Shown: positions 1 through 9,818, counted from the stretch's first letter. The stretch: 64,000 nt of DNA from Caulobacter sp. SL161 (GCF_026672375.1 NZ_JAPPRA010000001.1:1240001-1304000); one strand, 5' to 3'. The notes: generated by a model not told the origin, from the letters alone. Program-made: numbers and translations.

Positions 1-60
1 GAACCAAATCGCGGCACCTCGCTGAAAGCGGCCCTTCCAAACTTCTCAGAAGAGTCAGGG

Positions 61-290
61 CTGGCCTTCGCATAAGAGCTAACAGCTTATGCTCCGCCCC
101 CGATCGGCAGAGTCTCGCGCAAGCCTAATCTCCGCATATAGTGCGGACATTATGGGCCTTTTGCTCCGCGCGCTTGTTAGAGCACGCGACGTGGGTACTC
201 CCTGGCCGCTCGGTACATCCTCTCATATTCGGGACATTGGCTGCCTTAGGTGGATGTCTACGTCCGATCTAAGGCCTAACAGCCAATGCT
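61..290. other. non-coding stretch rich in inverted repeats, upstream of the nuclease operon
   Basis: No convincing gene is seen in the first 490 bases; small open frames here lack a ribosome site and family-like content. Three inverted repeats are visible: 70-76 with 86-92, 132-136 with 142-146, and a compound stem of 9 bp (235-243 with 280-288) plus 6 bp (244-249 with 269-274) interrupted by a 5-nt bulge. The sequences at 79-93 and 276-290 are near copies (13 of 15 bases). This could be terminators of a gene to the left, a structured RNA, or recombination-site debris at the island edge. The promoter of the downstream nuclease gene must also lie in or after this stretch. Confidence 0.45.
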
Positions 291-490
291 AGGCTTTTGG
301 CGCTACCTGCCTCTCGGAAGTTTCACCTCTAGTGCGGATCTTTATCAGAGTTTTGAGAGGTCGCTTCCCGGCGACGACCCAGCCACTACGGAGTGAGATG
401 CGCGGGCGAGATCCTTGCGAAGCTATGCCATAAGATGCTCATTTCGCACCAACAACTTTTGGGTGCGAGATTCGCGCCGGGCGTCGGGGC

Positions 491-2788
491 ATGGCGAGAA
501 CTTTCAGTGGATCGACCATCAAGTCTTGGTTCCAGTATCGCTGTGAACGCAAAACTCGATATGAACTCTTCACGGACGCCGAATTAGACGCGGTGCCTGT
601 CGTTAAAGTCGTAAAAGAGCAAAGCTGGGCTGTTCTTGGGAACGAATTTGAGCAGCGTGTAGTCGCTAAACTTAATCGTACCGACGGCGTGCTCCTTCCG
701 AGCTCTCCGAAGCACCCACTTGACGAACGGCTAACGGCGTCATTTCTCCGCGGGCAACAGGCCAAGCCCTTTGCTGCCCAGGCCAACCTCACACCGCGAG
801 CGCAACCAAGCTTCCTGCAGGGCACTGACTTAGCGCTCAAGCGCAACTTGCCAGACCTCATCCGTCTTGCGCCCCTTGCCGGCGGTGGTAACCCCGTTCT
901 CACGATCATCGATATCAAGGCGACGCGCCGCGCTACCCCATTTCATAAAACGCAGGTGGCCTTTTACGTCCGTGTGCTAGAGGCGCTCCTGAGTGAAATG
1001 GGATTATCTGGGCACGCGCGCCTTGATGATCATGGCGAGATCTGGCGCATTCCCGATCGTGGATTCGCTACGGGAGAAGATCATCAGATCGAGCGGTTTT
1101 CGCTAGCGCCCTATCTGCGGATGGTGGACGATTTCTGCGCCAACATTCTTCCGGCCATCGCAAAGAAGGTTGTCGCGCCCAGCTACGACGAGACCTTCTT
1201 TCACCTCTATTTCAAATGTGAGCAGTGCGATTTCATCGACCACTGCAGGAAGTCCATATCGCCTGAACTGCCTGCCGAAACGCGAGACGTCTCCGCCGTC
1301 CCGGGGCTAACCCATGAGGCCAAGCGTTCGCTCCACAAGCTCGACGTGCGCACCGTTGGCGCTCTGTCCCAAGCCCAGGGACTTGCAAAGGTTCCTGGCG
1401 CGGGCTGGTCTCTCACCCGCAAGGCGCCAGTCCTGGCTGAACGCGCGCTGGCCATCTCAAAAAACTCTATCGCTCGGACCCAGGAAGAGCACACCTTCCT
1501 GATGCCGCCGCGCGCGGATATTATCTTTCTGCTGTCGGTCGACCACGACCCTGTCGATGACCGGATCGCCGCCATCGGGTTTCGCCGGATTGAGGCCGGC
1601 AAGTCGGCGCGTGAGAAGATCGAAATTCCAAAGAGTGGATCAGCTGAGGACGAAGCCGCAGCGATGATCGCGGTTCTCTCAGCGCTCATTGAAGATCTTA
1701 CGGACATCGACCTAGCCAACGCCGGCGCGCCGGATGGACAGGGGGTTTTCGCCCATATCTTCTTTTACGAGCCTAGCGAGGCGACGGCGTTGCAGAACGC
1801 TTTGGGCCGCCACCTGGACAATGACATCATTAGAGGAGGGCTCTTGCACCTGGTGCGGCTCTTCCCGCCCGAGGACGTCGTTCCAGAGCCGGAATTTCGC
1901 GGGGTGCACCACCTGCCTGCAACGGCCGTGCGCAGCGTCATCGAACAACTTTTCGCCCTGCCGGTCATGGTGGCCAACGATCTTCGACAGGTCAGTCAGG
2001 CCCTTGAGGCGGCGGGGGCGGGCCCCGCCTATCGCCCGGCGGAGGGCTTTTTTCGCCCATTCTCCTCGCTGCTATCGATCGACGTCATTCGGCCAATCCG
2101 AGAGCAAAAGCTCGACGCCAAGCCCTTGAGCGCGGTCCGCGACGACGTCGCTATGCGCCTTGATGCTCTGCATGGGGTAATCGCCTGGCTCTATCGACAG
2201 AACGAGGTGGCGGCTGCCAAGGGCGCGCCGCTGCTGCGCCTTTCCAAGAAGCCTTTCCGTTTCCACGCCACCTTTGATCCCCTCAACGCCGTCGACCTTG
2301 ATGTCTTGGTTGCATGCGAACTCCTGGAGAACCGGGCGGGCCTCCTGGAAGCTCTCGTCAATCTGGCTCAGCCTGCCGATCGCCGGCGCGACGCCGGACG
2401 GTGCATGGCCGGGCTCTCGCTAAATAGTCACGGTCTCTACGGACGCACGGCGATCCTTCGGTTCAAAGTACCTGAAGCCAGTCGTGACAGTGACCTTGGC
2501 CCGGGCTCTTTCAACCTGATCCTCACAAACGACGATCCAGACCTGCGGCTCAATCCGGCCAATTGGCGAGGCGTTAGCTGCTCGATTCTGGCGCCTTCGG
2601 GCGACTTCGAAGATCGAACGGATCTCGTTTCCGTGCGCATCAGCCCACGCATCTACCAATCGCCCGAGTTTGACGCGCTTTTGCGGACCACGCCCACCGA
2701 CGGCTGGTTCATCGACCAGAGCTTTGGCGACGTGAACAGTGACCGCGCCGCCAGATTTCTTTCCAATATGGCGAGGTATCAGCCATGA
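491..2788 (+). CDS. RecB-family PD-(D/E)XK nuclease with Fe-S cysteine staple (TM0106/Dna2-like)
   Basis: 765 residues, predicted DNA nuclease. A RecB-type core is readable: P121-D122, then D141-I-K143 as the metal/lysine motif, then Q155-xxx-Y159, the QxxxY motif of RecB/Cas4/AddB nucleases. C18 plus C243-x2-C246-x5-C252 fits the four-cysteine 4Fe-4S staple of AddB, Dna2 and Cas4. A small helical, helix-hairpin-helix-like stretch follows (about 270-330) and then a region resembling the RNase H-like part of TM0106 proteins (about 340-480). The last 280 residues are unassigned. The gene overlaps the giant helicase downstream by ATGA, so the two are translationally coupled and probably form a split Dna2-like nuclease-helicase. 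It is not the phospholipase-D nuclease expected of a classical Dpd cluster. Fold class is secure; role in restriction is inference. Confidence 0.8.
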   Translation: MARTFSGSTIKSWFQYRCERKTRYELFTDAELDAVPVVKVVKEQSWAVLGNEFEQRVVAKLNRTDGVLLPSSPKHPLDERLTASFLRGQQAKPFAAQANLTPRAQPSFLQGTDLALKRNLPDLIRLAPLAGGGNPVLTIIDIKATRRATPFHKTQVAFYVRVLEALLSEMGLSGHARLDDHGEIWRIPDRGFATGEDHQIERFSLAPYLRMVDDFCANILPAIAKKVVAPSYDETFFHLYFKCEQCDFIDHCRKSISPELPAETRDVSAVPGLTHEAKRSLHKLDVRTVGALSQAQGLAKVPGAGWSLTRKAPVLAERALAISKNSIARTQEEHTFLMPPRADIIFLLSVDHDPVDDRIAAIGFRRIEAGKSAREKIEIPKSGSAEDEAAAMIAVLSALIEDLTDIDLANAGAPDGQGVFAHIFFYEPSEATALQNALGRHLDNDIIRGGLLHLVRLFPPEDVVPEPEFRGVHHLPATAVRSVIEQLFALPVMVANDLRQVSQALEAAGAGPAYRPAEGFFRPFSSLLSIDVIRPIREQKLDAKPLSAVRDDVAMRLDALHGVIAWLYRQNEVAAAKGAPLLRLSKKPFRFHATFDPLNAVDLDVLVACELLENRAGLLEALVNLAQPADRRRDAGRCMAGLSLNSHGLYGRTAILRFKVPEASRDSDLGPGSFNLILTNDDPDLRLNPANWRGVSCSILAPSGDFEDRTDLVSVRISPRIYQSPEFDALLRTTPTDGWFIDQSFGDVNSDRAARFLSNMARYQP

Positions 2789-5700
2789 GCCCGCGCCAAC
2801 TCCTGACCTTTCTGCGCGACCCTAAGGCATTCGCTGCGGGCGCTGTTGACCCCGACCTTTGGCGCAAGGCGCTCGACGAGTTCGTGACGCCGCAACTCAA
2901 GGCCAAAGGCGAGCATGCGCTACGGGCGGCCCAGATCAGCGCATGGCAAGGTCTTGCCGCCACTCGGGCCGGGCTCGTGCTTGGCCCGCCAGGCACGGGG
3001 AAAACCCATCTCTTATCCTGGCTGATTGTCGGCTACATGCAGGCGCGCATGGCCGCCGGCCTGCCGACGCGGGTGTTCGTCAGCGCTTTTACGCGCAACG
3101 CCATCGGCAACCTCCTCGACGCGGTCGCCAAGCGCGCACAGACGCATGCGCCCGGCGCCTTCGATGTGCGGTTCATCGGCGCGGCCCCACCAGCGGGACT
3201 TTCCGGTTCCATTCAGCACCGCGACCGTGTCAGCAATCCCGCCGAAGCCGACGCCGCCATAGCGGATCTTCAGGCCCCGAACGTCGTCATGGGCGGTTCG
3301 ATCTGGTCGCTAGCGCGTCTGATGGCGCGCCCGAACGCCCAAGGTGACCGCTATACGGCCGACATCTTCGATCTCGTCTGCATCGACGAAGCCTCTCAGA
3401 TGGTTGTCAGCCACGGGTTGATGGCGCTGGCGGGGTTGAAGGACACGGGCCGCCTTGTGGTGGCCGGCGATGATCAGCAGCTACCGCCCATTCGCTCGGC
3501 CCGAGACATCCGGCTCGATACGCGTGACTTGGGCGGCTCGCTCTACACGTTCCTGAAGTCGGGGGAGGTGCCGGAGTTTGCTCTAGATGAGACCTTCCGA
3601 TTGAACGGGCCTCTCGCGGAGTTTCCCGAACGCGTCTTCTACAAGGATAACTACCGGTCCGTCGATGAAGTCCGCCTCGGCCGGCTGAAGCTCATCGACA
3701 ACTGGCAGGAGGGCCTGGAGGACTGGGAGGGCGATCTCCTCGATCCGGACTGGCCAGTCGCCATTCTGCTCCATGATGGCCCTCCTGCGTCGAGCCAGAA
3801 CCCCCTGGAAGCCGATATCGCCGCCAGGCTTGCCGAGCATCTTGCAACGCGGATGAGCGTGGTCGATGCGAGCGGCGTCGTACCACCGAAGTTCTGGGAA
3901 GACGATCTGGCGATCGTCAGTCCGCACCGAGCTCAGAACAACGCGATCCGCTCGTCTCTCTCCAAGCGCTTGGCCCGAGGGGCATTCGTAGAAACTGTTG
4001 ATCGCATCCAGGGCAAGGAGCGCGACGCGGTTATAATGTCCTATTGCGTCGCCGATGCGGAATTTGCGTTAGCGGAAGCCGACTTCATCTTCGCGCCCGA
4101 ACGCCTCAACGTCGCCATCACTCGGGCGAAGACCAAGCTGATTGTGCTGATCAGCCGGCGACTCCTCGAAGCCGCGCCCGGCGATCAGGAGGCTATGGAT
4201 AAGGCCGAAATGCTGCGCGAGTTCGTCTTCAGCGCAAAGCCGAGGCGTAGCGTCGTTTTGCAGAACGGCGCTGGAGGAACGGTCAAAGCCCAAGTGCTGC
4301 TTCGCGGCTTCGATGCCGCACCGGTGTTCGAGCAAACGGTCGAGAGCGCCCCGGCGAGCAGCACGGATGAACTTACAAAAGATCAGGAGCGACTGCTCGC
4401 CGCGGTGGTGGCGTGCGCCAGAGAGGCCAAGAACGCCAAGGCGACCATTAAGGCCCTGCAGCATAAGTTGGCGACCCAGCGCGGTCTCCTGCCGGACCTA
4501 AGCCGCCTGCATGCGCTAGGGTGGATCAACCTCACCGAATCCACACGCTACGGAAGCTTCTGGCAAGCGGCCATCGTCGATCCCCGCCGGCAAGTGTTCA
4601 CCGTCGATATCGATACCGTTCGCGCCAGGCTTGAGGGCGTGATCAGCCAAACGCGGTCAGGTCGCGTGCCGCCATTCTATAACACCGTGCGCCAGCGCTT
4701 TGCCTGGATGAACGGCAAGGGCGACGATGTCCTGATGGCAACCGTAGAGCGGCTGAAGGCCGAAGGGCTGGTCGTGTTCGGTACGGCCAACGGCGCTATG
4801 ACTATTGATTGGGTCGATTTGGGCGTCCCGGTCGACGGGGATCCGCCGGCCGAGCCGGCGAAACTCGTCGACGAGGATTTCGTCGTCCTGAATGCGCTGG
4901 AGACACTCGAAGCTGCGACCATCAACTTCGGCGTCTTCGAAGCTTGGACGTCGATAGCCAGTCTCGCTGACCAGGCTGGCCTGGATCGAGAGTTCGTCGC
5001 TGCAGCGGTGGGGCGCCTGGCCGAGCACGGCTGGCTGATGCTTGCCGACGAAGGCAGGGTCCGCAGCCGTGTGGCCGAACTCGCGCGCGAACTACGCTAT
5101 GTGAAGCAGCGCTTCAAACACGATGACGCCGACACCAGACCCTACCTAGTTCGAAGCTTGAAGCTCGAGCTACGAGATCGCGACAAGCCCGAGCGTCGAG
5201 AGGATATCGCCGCGACGATCGGCAAGGCGGCCGAAGGTCTTGAGCCGGCGCGACAAGACGCGCTCAAGGCGCTTGGGGATATGCTCCAGCGGCGATGGGG
5301 AGCCGACGCTGCGATCGCAGGTTTCCAAGCCCGAAGCCTCATCGCCTTAAGCCAGGCTTGGGACGGGGCCGGCGACAAAGGATTCGTCATCGCTGCAGAC
5401 ACCGGATCGGGCAAGACTGAAGCTGCGGCCTTTCCATTGATCGCCGGCGCCGCCGCAGACCGCTTGAGGGGCGTCCGTGGCGTTCGCGCCATCCTGGCCT
5501 ATCCGCGCATTCGCCTGGCCACCAATCAGGCTCAGCGACTCGCGAGCTACTTGGCGGACTTTGCTCAACAGCCCGGCATGCCGACCGTGACCTTGGGTCT
5601 TCAGATCGGCCCTGTTCCCCAGTCTTTCGACCAACTTCGAACCTGGGACGTGGATGCAGGTTGGAAGAAGGTCAGCGACCGCACCTACACTTTCCCGTTC

Positions 5701-8700
5701 TTTGCTTGTCCAGCATGTGAGCAGGAGCTTCTACTCGCGAGCGGCAAAGGTGATGACGGAGCCGACGCACTCAATTGCACGGCTTGCTCCTGGGGCTACA
5801 AAGGGTGGGTCGGCTCAAAGCAGGGCTTGCGCGACACCCCCCCGGCGCTCTTCCTGCCTACGACTGACTCCCTGCACCAATGGATGCACAACGCTAGCTA
5901 CGGTCGCATCTTCGGAGATGACCCTGAATTCGCGCCGCCTCGCGCGGTGCTCGCCGACGAAATCCACCTCTATTCCCACATCCATGGCGCTCAGGTCGGG
6001 TTTGCCCTAAGGCGCCTTGCCGCTCGAGTCGCCGCTAACGCCAAGGACGGACGCCCGTTGCTAGCGATCGGAATGAGCGCGACCCTTGGCGACCCGGCCA
6101 AGGCGTGGGAGCGCCTTGTCGACCGGCCCACCGAGCTCATTACGCCAAGGCCCGACGAACGGACCATCAACCCCCGCGGACGGGAATATTTCTTCTTCGT
6201 CCAGCCCGAGGTGGAGTCTCGCGGCAAGGACATCGCCGGCGCCTCGACCACGATCCAAAGCCTTATGTGCCTGGCGCACGGCATGCGACGCCGCACCGGT
6301 TCGGCGGGCGGCTACAGGTCGCTCGTGTTCCTGGATTCGATCGACAAGGTCAGACGGCTTCACGCCGCCTATGGCGATGCGGAGACCTTTAAGAAGCTCG
6401 CCGCTTTACGGACGCGCAACTATCCGGACGATCCCGTGAATGGCCAGCCGCGTCAGGCTTGCTGCGGCCAGCCCCACGGCTGTGATGTCTTCAAGGAAGG
6501 CGAATGCTGGTGGTTCGCCGCTCAGGACAAGGCCCAGGTCGGAGCGGCGGGGCGTCGCAGAGCCGGCGCATGCTTGACGGTGGCTGAGCAGCCGGTGTTC
6601 TCGGGGACGTCGGGCCGCGTGGAAGGCATGATCAAGCGCTCGGATATCGTTTTCGCCACGTCCTCACTTGAGGTCGGTTACGACGACCCAGACATAAACC
6701 TAGTCTATCAGCATTACGCGCCGCGCGATCTTGCCAGCTTCATCCAACGCAAGGGACGGGGTGGGCGCGGTGTCGACGATCGTCCGATCACCGGCGTGAC
6801 GCTATCCCTCTATTCAAGCCGCGACACCTGGTGGTTCCGCAAACCGCACGAGATGATTTCTCCGGCCGCGTTCGATAGCCCGCTCAATCCTGACAATTTC
6901 TTTGTTCGGCGTGGTCAGATCCTATCGTCGGTGCTCGACGCCTTCGCACGGCTGGAGCGGCGCGGCGTCAAAGTGGATCTTGAGGCCCCCTCGCAGGACG
7001 CTTGGTTGGAGGCGCAGACCTATGTTGAACGTCTCTTTGGCGCCAAGCCATGGGAGCAGTTCAGGCAGGCCAGCCTGGCGGCTCTGTGGGCCAAAGCCCT
7101 TAAGGCGCGCTCTAAGAATGAAGTTCTCGACACGCCGGCCAAGGCTCGCGCCCTTCTGACGTGGATTCCCACGACACTTTTCGAGAGCATCAACCTTCCG
7201 CACCTAACCGTAAAATCTGCGGGGGCTCCCGACGCTAACGAGGACATCGCCTTGGCGCTTTCTACCGCAGCGCCAGGCAACGCCACGCGTCGCTATGACG
7301 GGGTCAATGTCTATTGGCGACCGCCGATCGACGGGAAAGGGCCATGGTTGGCTCCCGAGGACTACGATTACGGCGACCAGTTTGCCGTGGGAGAGGGCGC
7401 GGGTGCGTGGCTTGCGCAATTGCCCGACGAGGCTAAACCTCTCCTCACCGATCTGCACGACACCTACTTTCGGCCCAAGCGCCTCACCCTAGAGGTTCTT
7501 GGCCGCATGTACGGCGCTGGCTGGCAATCGGACTGGGAAGCCGGCGCAGGATCTTTAGCGAGCGTGAGCAAGGTGGGCGATCCGCCCGATCTCGCCAGAC
7601 AAATCCGCCACGATAGCCGCGGCTTTCTCCGGGGCTTTCCCGTGCTGAAGCCTGTTGAAGAACAGGCGCGGCCGTTGCCGATTGAGGGGCTGGAAGCCTG
7701 GTTGACGCGTGTTGACCTCTTCCAAGGCGACGGCGTTGGCGGCAAGTCTACGGGGCTTGGTCTGGCGCGGGTCTTTTGGGGCGCTGACGCCGAAGTGCCG
7801 CTTAATGGACCACCGCTTGGCTCCGAAACCTTCACCCAGATCTTCACCGCACCCGGCGATGATCGACCGCTGCTGCACGGTTTCCACGTCCAAACCGAGG
7901 GCGTGCGCTATGCGATCAACACCGATCGCCTCTCGCAGTTCGTCGAAAAGGTCGTCCAAGAGCTTGACGGGAACGCTGCCGAACGTGCGTGGCACGAGGG
8001 ACAGCGCTTGCGTTATCTCCTGGAGTCGAAGTCTATCGCCGCTGGCGTCAACGCGTTCGAAGCGCGCCGGGCCGCGGAGCTTCTGGCCACAATTGTCGCG
8101 GACGAGCCTCTGCTTAAACGCCTCAAACAAGTGCTTCGCTTTTGGGACAAGGCCGACATTGCCGCGCTTTTCGAGGACGCACGGTCAAGCTACCTGTCCC
8201 AGCACCCGATGCTTAGCGTTAGCCGGGTCGCAAGGGTTGCGGACGTCTATGGCGCGCCCGCGCTAAAGCCTGTGCTACAGGCGGCACTTGAGGGTTTGAG
8301 CGATCCGGCCTGCCTGCGCCGCTATATATGGACGGCGGTGGTGCACGCCCTGGGCATGCGGTTGAAGGAATCGTTTGTGCAAACCGCACGAGGCGATGAG
8401 CGCCAAGTGATCATGCATGCGCGCCTTCCCCTGCAGTTTGAGGCGGTGGACGAGGCGATGATCACGATCTGTGAAGTCGGGTCGTATGGGGATGGAACCA
8501 CGCGAACCTTTGCTGAACGGTTTGAAACTTCCAAAGGCCATTGGCGCGACGGCTTCATCACTGACTGTCCCAATGCCGCTGAAGACCAGGCCCTTACGCG
8601 GCTATTTGCGGCAGAAGATCAGCATGCGGCCTGGCGCGCGCTCGATCCGACCAATCCTGCCACCTTGCGGCTATTGGCCGATGCTTTGGGCTTGCCGTCC

Positions 8701-9126
8701 GGTGCTCCAGCGCCGCCCGCGGTGCTGCGCGTGCTCTACGGCAGGGAGCAAGTGGGCCTCGAACGGGTCGATCTCTATGAGCTGGCCATGGAGTTGCGCG
8801 TTGCTGACGCGGAGCTTCGCGAGCGTCTCAAGCGCGAACCGACGGTGTGGGAGTTGGTCAGCGCAGCCGTGGAGCGGGCGCGGGGCGGGCAAGCCAAGAC
8901 GGCCGCCAGGCTCCTGGCCGCTTATGAGCAAGTCGAGGACGCGGCTCTCGACGACAGCCTCAGTCCCGACCATCGCCTTGCCGACCAGCTCTATCGGCTG
9001 CATGGCCGGCTATGCGTCGATGGCTGTCAGGCGTGCGTACACCAAAGCAGTGACCTAATGTCGGAAGGCCTTGTGGGGGCCTCTACGAGCCGGTCGCTGC
9101 TTCGACGGTTCGTATGCGAGGCCTAA
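2785..9126 (+). CDS. giant dual helicase: SF1 Upf1/Dna2-like fused to SF2 (DpdJ-like) with DUF1998-like C-terminus
   Basis: 2113 residues. The N-terminal SF1B helicase (about 1-470) has Walker A GPPGTGKT at 67-74, DEAS at 201-204, GDDQQLPP (motif III), RIQGKE and a final motif near 439-450 (LNVAITRAK), as in Upf1/Dna2. A helical, winged-helix-like linker covers about 470-830. A second, SF2 helicase follows: ADTGSGKT at 871-878, DEIH at 1058-1061, SAT near 1107, QRKGRGGRG from 1321. A zinc-finger-like insert has C975-x2-C978 and C998-x2-C1001. The end carries C2077-x3-C2081-x2-C2084, as in DUF1998 proteins (MrfB, DISARM DrmB). The SF2/DUF1998 half resembles DpdJ of Dpd systems. It is coupled to the nuclease upstream, and its stop overlaps that of the convergent minus operon. 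The fusion of two complete helicases in one chain is unusual; no frameshift sign is seen. Confidence 0.8.
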   Translation: MSPRQLLTFLRDPKAFAAGAVDPDLWRKALDEFVTPQLKAKGEHALRAAQISAWQGLAATRAGLVLGPPGTGKTHLLSWLIVGYMQARMAAGLPTRVFVSAFTRNAIGNLLDAVAKRAQTHAPGAFDVRFIGAAPPAGLSGSIQHRDRVSNPAEADAAIADLQAPNVVMGGSIWSLARLMARPNAQGDRYTADIFDLVCIDEASQMVVSHGLMALAGLKDTGRLVVAGDDQQLPPIRSARDIRLDTRDLGGSLYTFLKSGEVPEFALDETFRLNGPLAEFPERVFYKDNYRSVDEVRLGRLKLIDNWQEGLEDWEGDLLDPDWPVAILLHDGPPASSQNPLEADIAARLAEHLATRMSVVDASGVVPPKFWEDDLAIVSPHRAQNNAIRSSLSKRLARGAFVETVDRIQGKERDAVIMSYCVADAEFALAEADFIFAPERLNVAITRAKTKLIVLISRRLLEAAPGDQEAMDKAEMLREFVFSAKPRRSVVLQNGAGGTVKAQVLLRGFDAAPVFEQTVESAPASSTDELTKDQERLLAAVVACAREAKNAKATIKALQHKLATQRGLLPDLSRLHALGWINLTESTRYGSFWQAAIVDPRRQVFTVDIDTVRARLEGVISQTRSGRVPPFYNTVRQRFAWMNGKGDDVLMATVERLKAEGLVVFGTANGAMTIDWVDLGVPVDGDPPAEPAKLVDEDFVVLNALETLEAATINFGVFEAWTSIASLADQAGLDREFVAAAVGRLAEHGWLMLADEGRVRSRVAELARELRYVKQRFKHDDADTRPYLVRSLKLELRDRDKPERREDIAATIGKAAEGLEPARQDALKALGDMLQRRWGADAAIAGFQARSLIALSQAWDGAGDKGFVIAADTGSGKTEAAAFPLIAGAAADRLRGVRGVRAILAYPRIRLATNQAQRLASYLADFAQQPGMPTVTLGLQIGPVPQSFDQLRTWDVDAGWKKVSDRTYTFPFFACPACEQELLLASGKGDDGADALNCTACSWGYKGWVGSKQGLRDTPPALFLPTTDSLHQWMHNASYGRIFGDDPEFAPPRAVLADEIHLYSHIHGAQVGFALRRLAARVAANAKDGRPLLAIGMSATLGDPAKAWERLVDRPTELITPRPDERTINPRGREYFFFVQPEVESRGKDIAGASTTIQSLMCLAHGMRRRTGSAGGYRSLVFLDSIDKVRRLHAAYGDAETFKKLAALRTRNYPDDPVNGQPRQACCGQPHGCDVFKEGECWWFAAQDKAQVGAAGRRRAGACLTVAEQPVFSGTSGRVEGMIKRSDIVFATSSLEVGYDDPDINLVYQHYAPRDLASFIQRKGRGGRGVDDRPITGVTLSLYSSRDTWWFRKPHEMISPAAFDSPLNPDNFFVRRGQILSSVLDAFARLERRGVKVDLEAPSQDAWLEAQTYVERLFGAKPWEQFRQASLAALWAKALKARSKNEVLDTPAKARALLTWIPTTLFESINLPHLTVKSAGAPDANEDIALALSTAAPGNATRRYDGVNVYWRPPIDGKGPWLAPEDYDYGDQFAVGEGAGAWLAQLPDEAKPLLTDLHDTYFRPKRLTLEVLGRMYGAGWQSDWEAGAGSLASVSKVGDPPDLARQIRHDSRGFLRGFPVLKPVEEQARPLPIEGLEAWLTRVDLFQGDGVGGKSTGLGLARVFWGADAEVPLNGPPLGSETFTQIFTAPGDDRPLLHGFHVQTEGVRYAINTDRLSQFVEKVVQELDGNAAERAWHEGQRLRYLLESKSIAAGVNAFEARRAAELLATIVADEPLLKRLKQVLRFWDKADIAALFEDARSSYLSQHPMLSVSRVARVADVYGAPALKPVLQAALEGLSDPACLRRYIWTAVVHALGMRLKESFVQTARGDERQVIMHARLPLQFEAVDEAMITICEVGSYGDGTTRTFAERFETSKGHWRDGFITDCPNAAEDQALTRLFAAEDQHAAWRALDPTNPATLRLLADALGLPSGAPAPPAVLRVLYGREQVGLERVDLYELAMELRVADAELRERLKREPTVWELVSAAVERARGGQAKTAARLLAAYEQVEDAALDDSLSPDHRLADQLYRLHGRLCVDGCQACVHQSSDLMSEGLVGASTSRSLLRRFVCEA

Positions 9127-9818
9127 CCCGTAACCTTGAATGCCCCCAGGGCGTCGTGTGCCTTTAGCCATGCGGTCACCTTTGGGGTGACCGTTTCCAA
9201 GGTCGCCGCCCCCTTGGTGACAGCATCTAAGAAACCATCGACCTCGGGGCTCTCAGTGAACTTGGCCATGTCCGCAAGCGCTTGCTGACGGTCGGCCTTC
9301 AAACTGGTGATCTCGGGGGCGAGGGTCTCTGCCGGTTGAGCCCTCGCGGCGAGCGCTTCAGCCTTCGTCCCGATGTCGACCAACTTGCGGCCGAGCGCCT
9401 CGGCGCCGGCGATACGCATCAGCAGATGACCGACCGGGATCAGCGAGGCGTAGTCGCTCTTGGCCTTCAAGCTCCAGACGAAACGAACCTGCTGGTCGAG
9501 GTCACGCAAGGCGACGATGATCTCGCCGTAGTCTTCGTAGATCGCCTCAAGATCGTCCGCTCCTTGGGCGTTGGCGAGCATTTCGCCGACCTCAAGTGTT
9601 TGCTTGATCGCATGACTCACCGCTCTTTCGACGGTGGCGGTCGAGAGACCGTCGAGCGAATTGGCCATCTCGACAAGCGCGACACACCGTTGCGCCTGTC
9701 GATTGGCGTCCTGGGTCTTCTCGCTCACGCGCCCCAAGATCGAGCCCAGGGTCCGCGCCTGAATAGCGGCCGGGATGAGACTAACGTCAGCTTCGAGTTG
9801 GGTGAGGGCGTCGCTCAT
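9123..9818 (-). CDS. small helical protein of unknown function, last gene of the dpd-like operon
   Basis: 231 residues, almost all helix-forming with heptad-like stretches; no membrane segment, signal peptide, cysteine cluster or catalytic motif is apparent. It starts with an ATG overlapping the stop of the ATPase gene upstream (ATGA), so it is made with that protein and probably binds it. By position it could be the counterpart of DpdI, but I do not recognise the family from sequence. Its stop codon overlaps the stop of the plus-strand helicase by four bases. Confidence 0.6.
   Translation of the reverse strand: MSDALTQLEADVSLIPAAIQARTLGSILGRVSEKTQDANRQAQRCVALVEMANSLDGLSTATVERAVSHAIKQTLEVGEMLANAQGADDLEAIYEDYGEIIVALRDLDQQVRFVWSLKAKSDYASLIPVGHLLMRIAGAEALGRKLVDIGTKAEALAARAQPAETLAPEITSLKADRQQALADMAKFTESPEVDGFLDAVTKGAATLETVTPKVTAWLKAHDALGAFKVTG

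Noticed and set aside
77..285. Integron attC-like sites (AGCTAAC near 78, GTTAGAG near 175, GCCTAAC near 274)
   Set aside because: The core-like heptamers exist, but spacing and internal pairing do not make a convincing attC pair, and no cassette gene lies between them.
89..292. 67-residue open frame at the left edge
   Set aside because: Composition looks random, no ribosome site, and it runs through the inverted repeats.
491..2788. Cas4 as identity of the nuclease
   Set aside because: It shares the RecB fold and cysteine staple but is far too long and has no cas neighbours.
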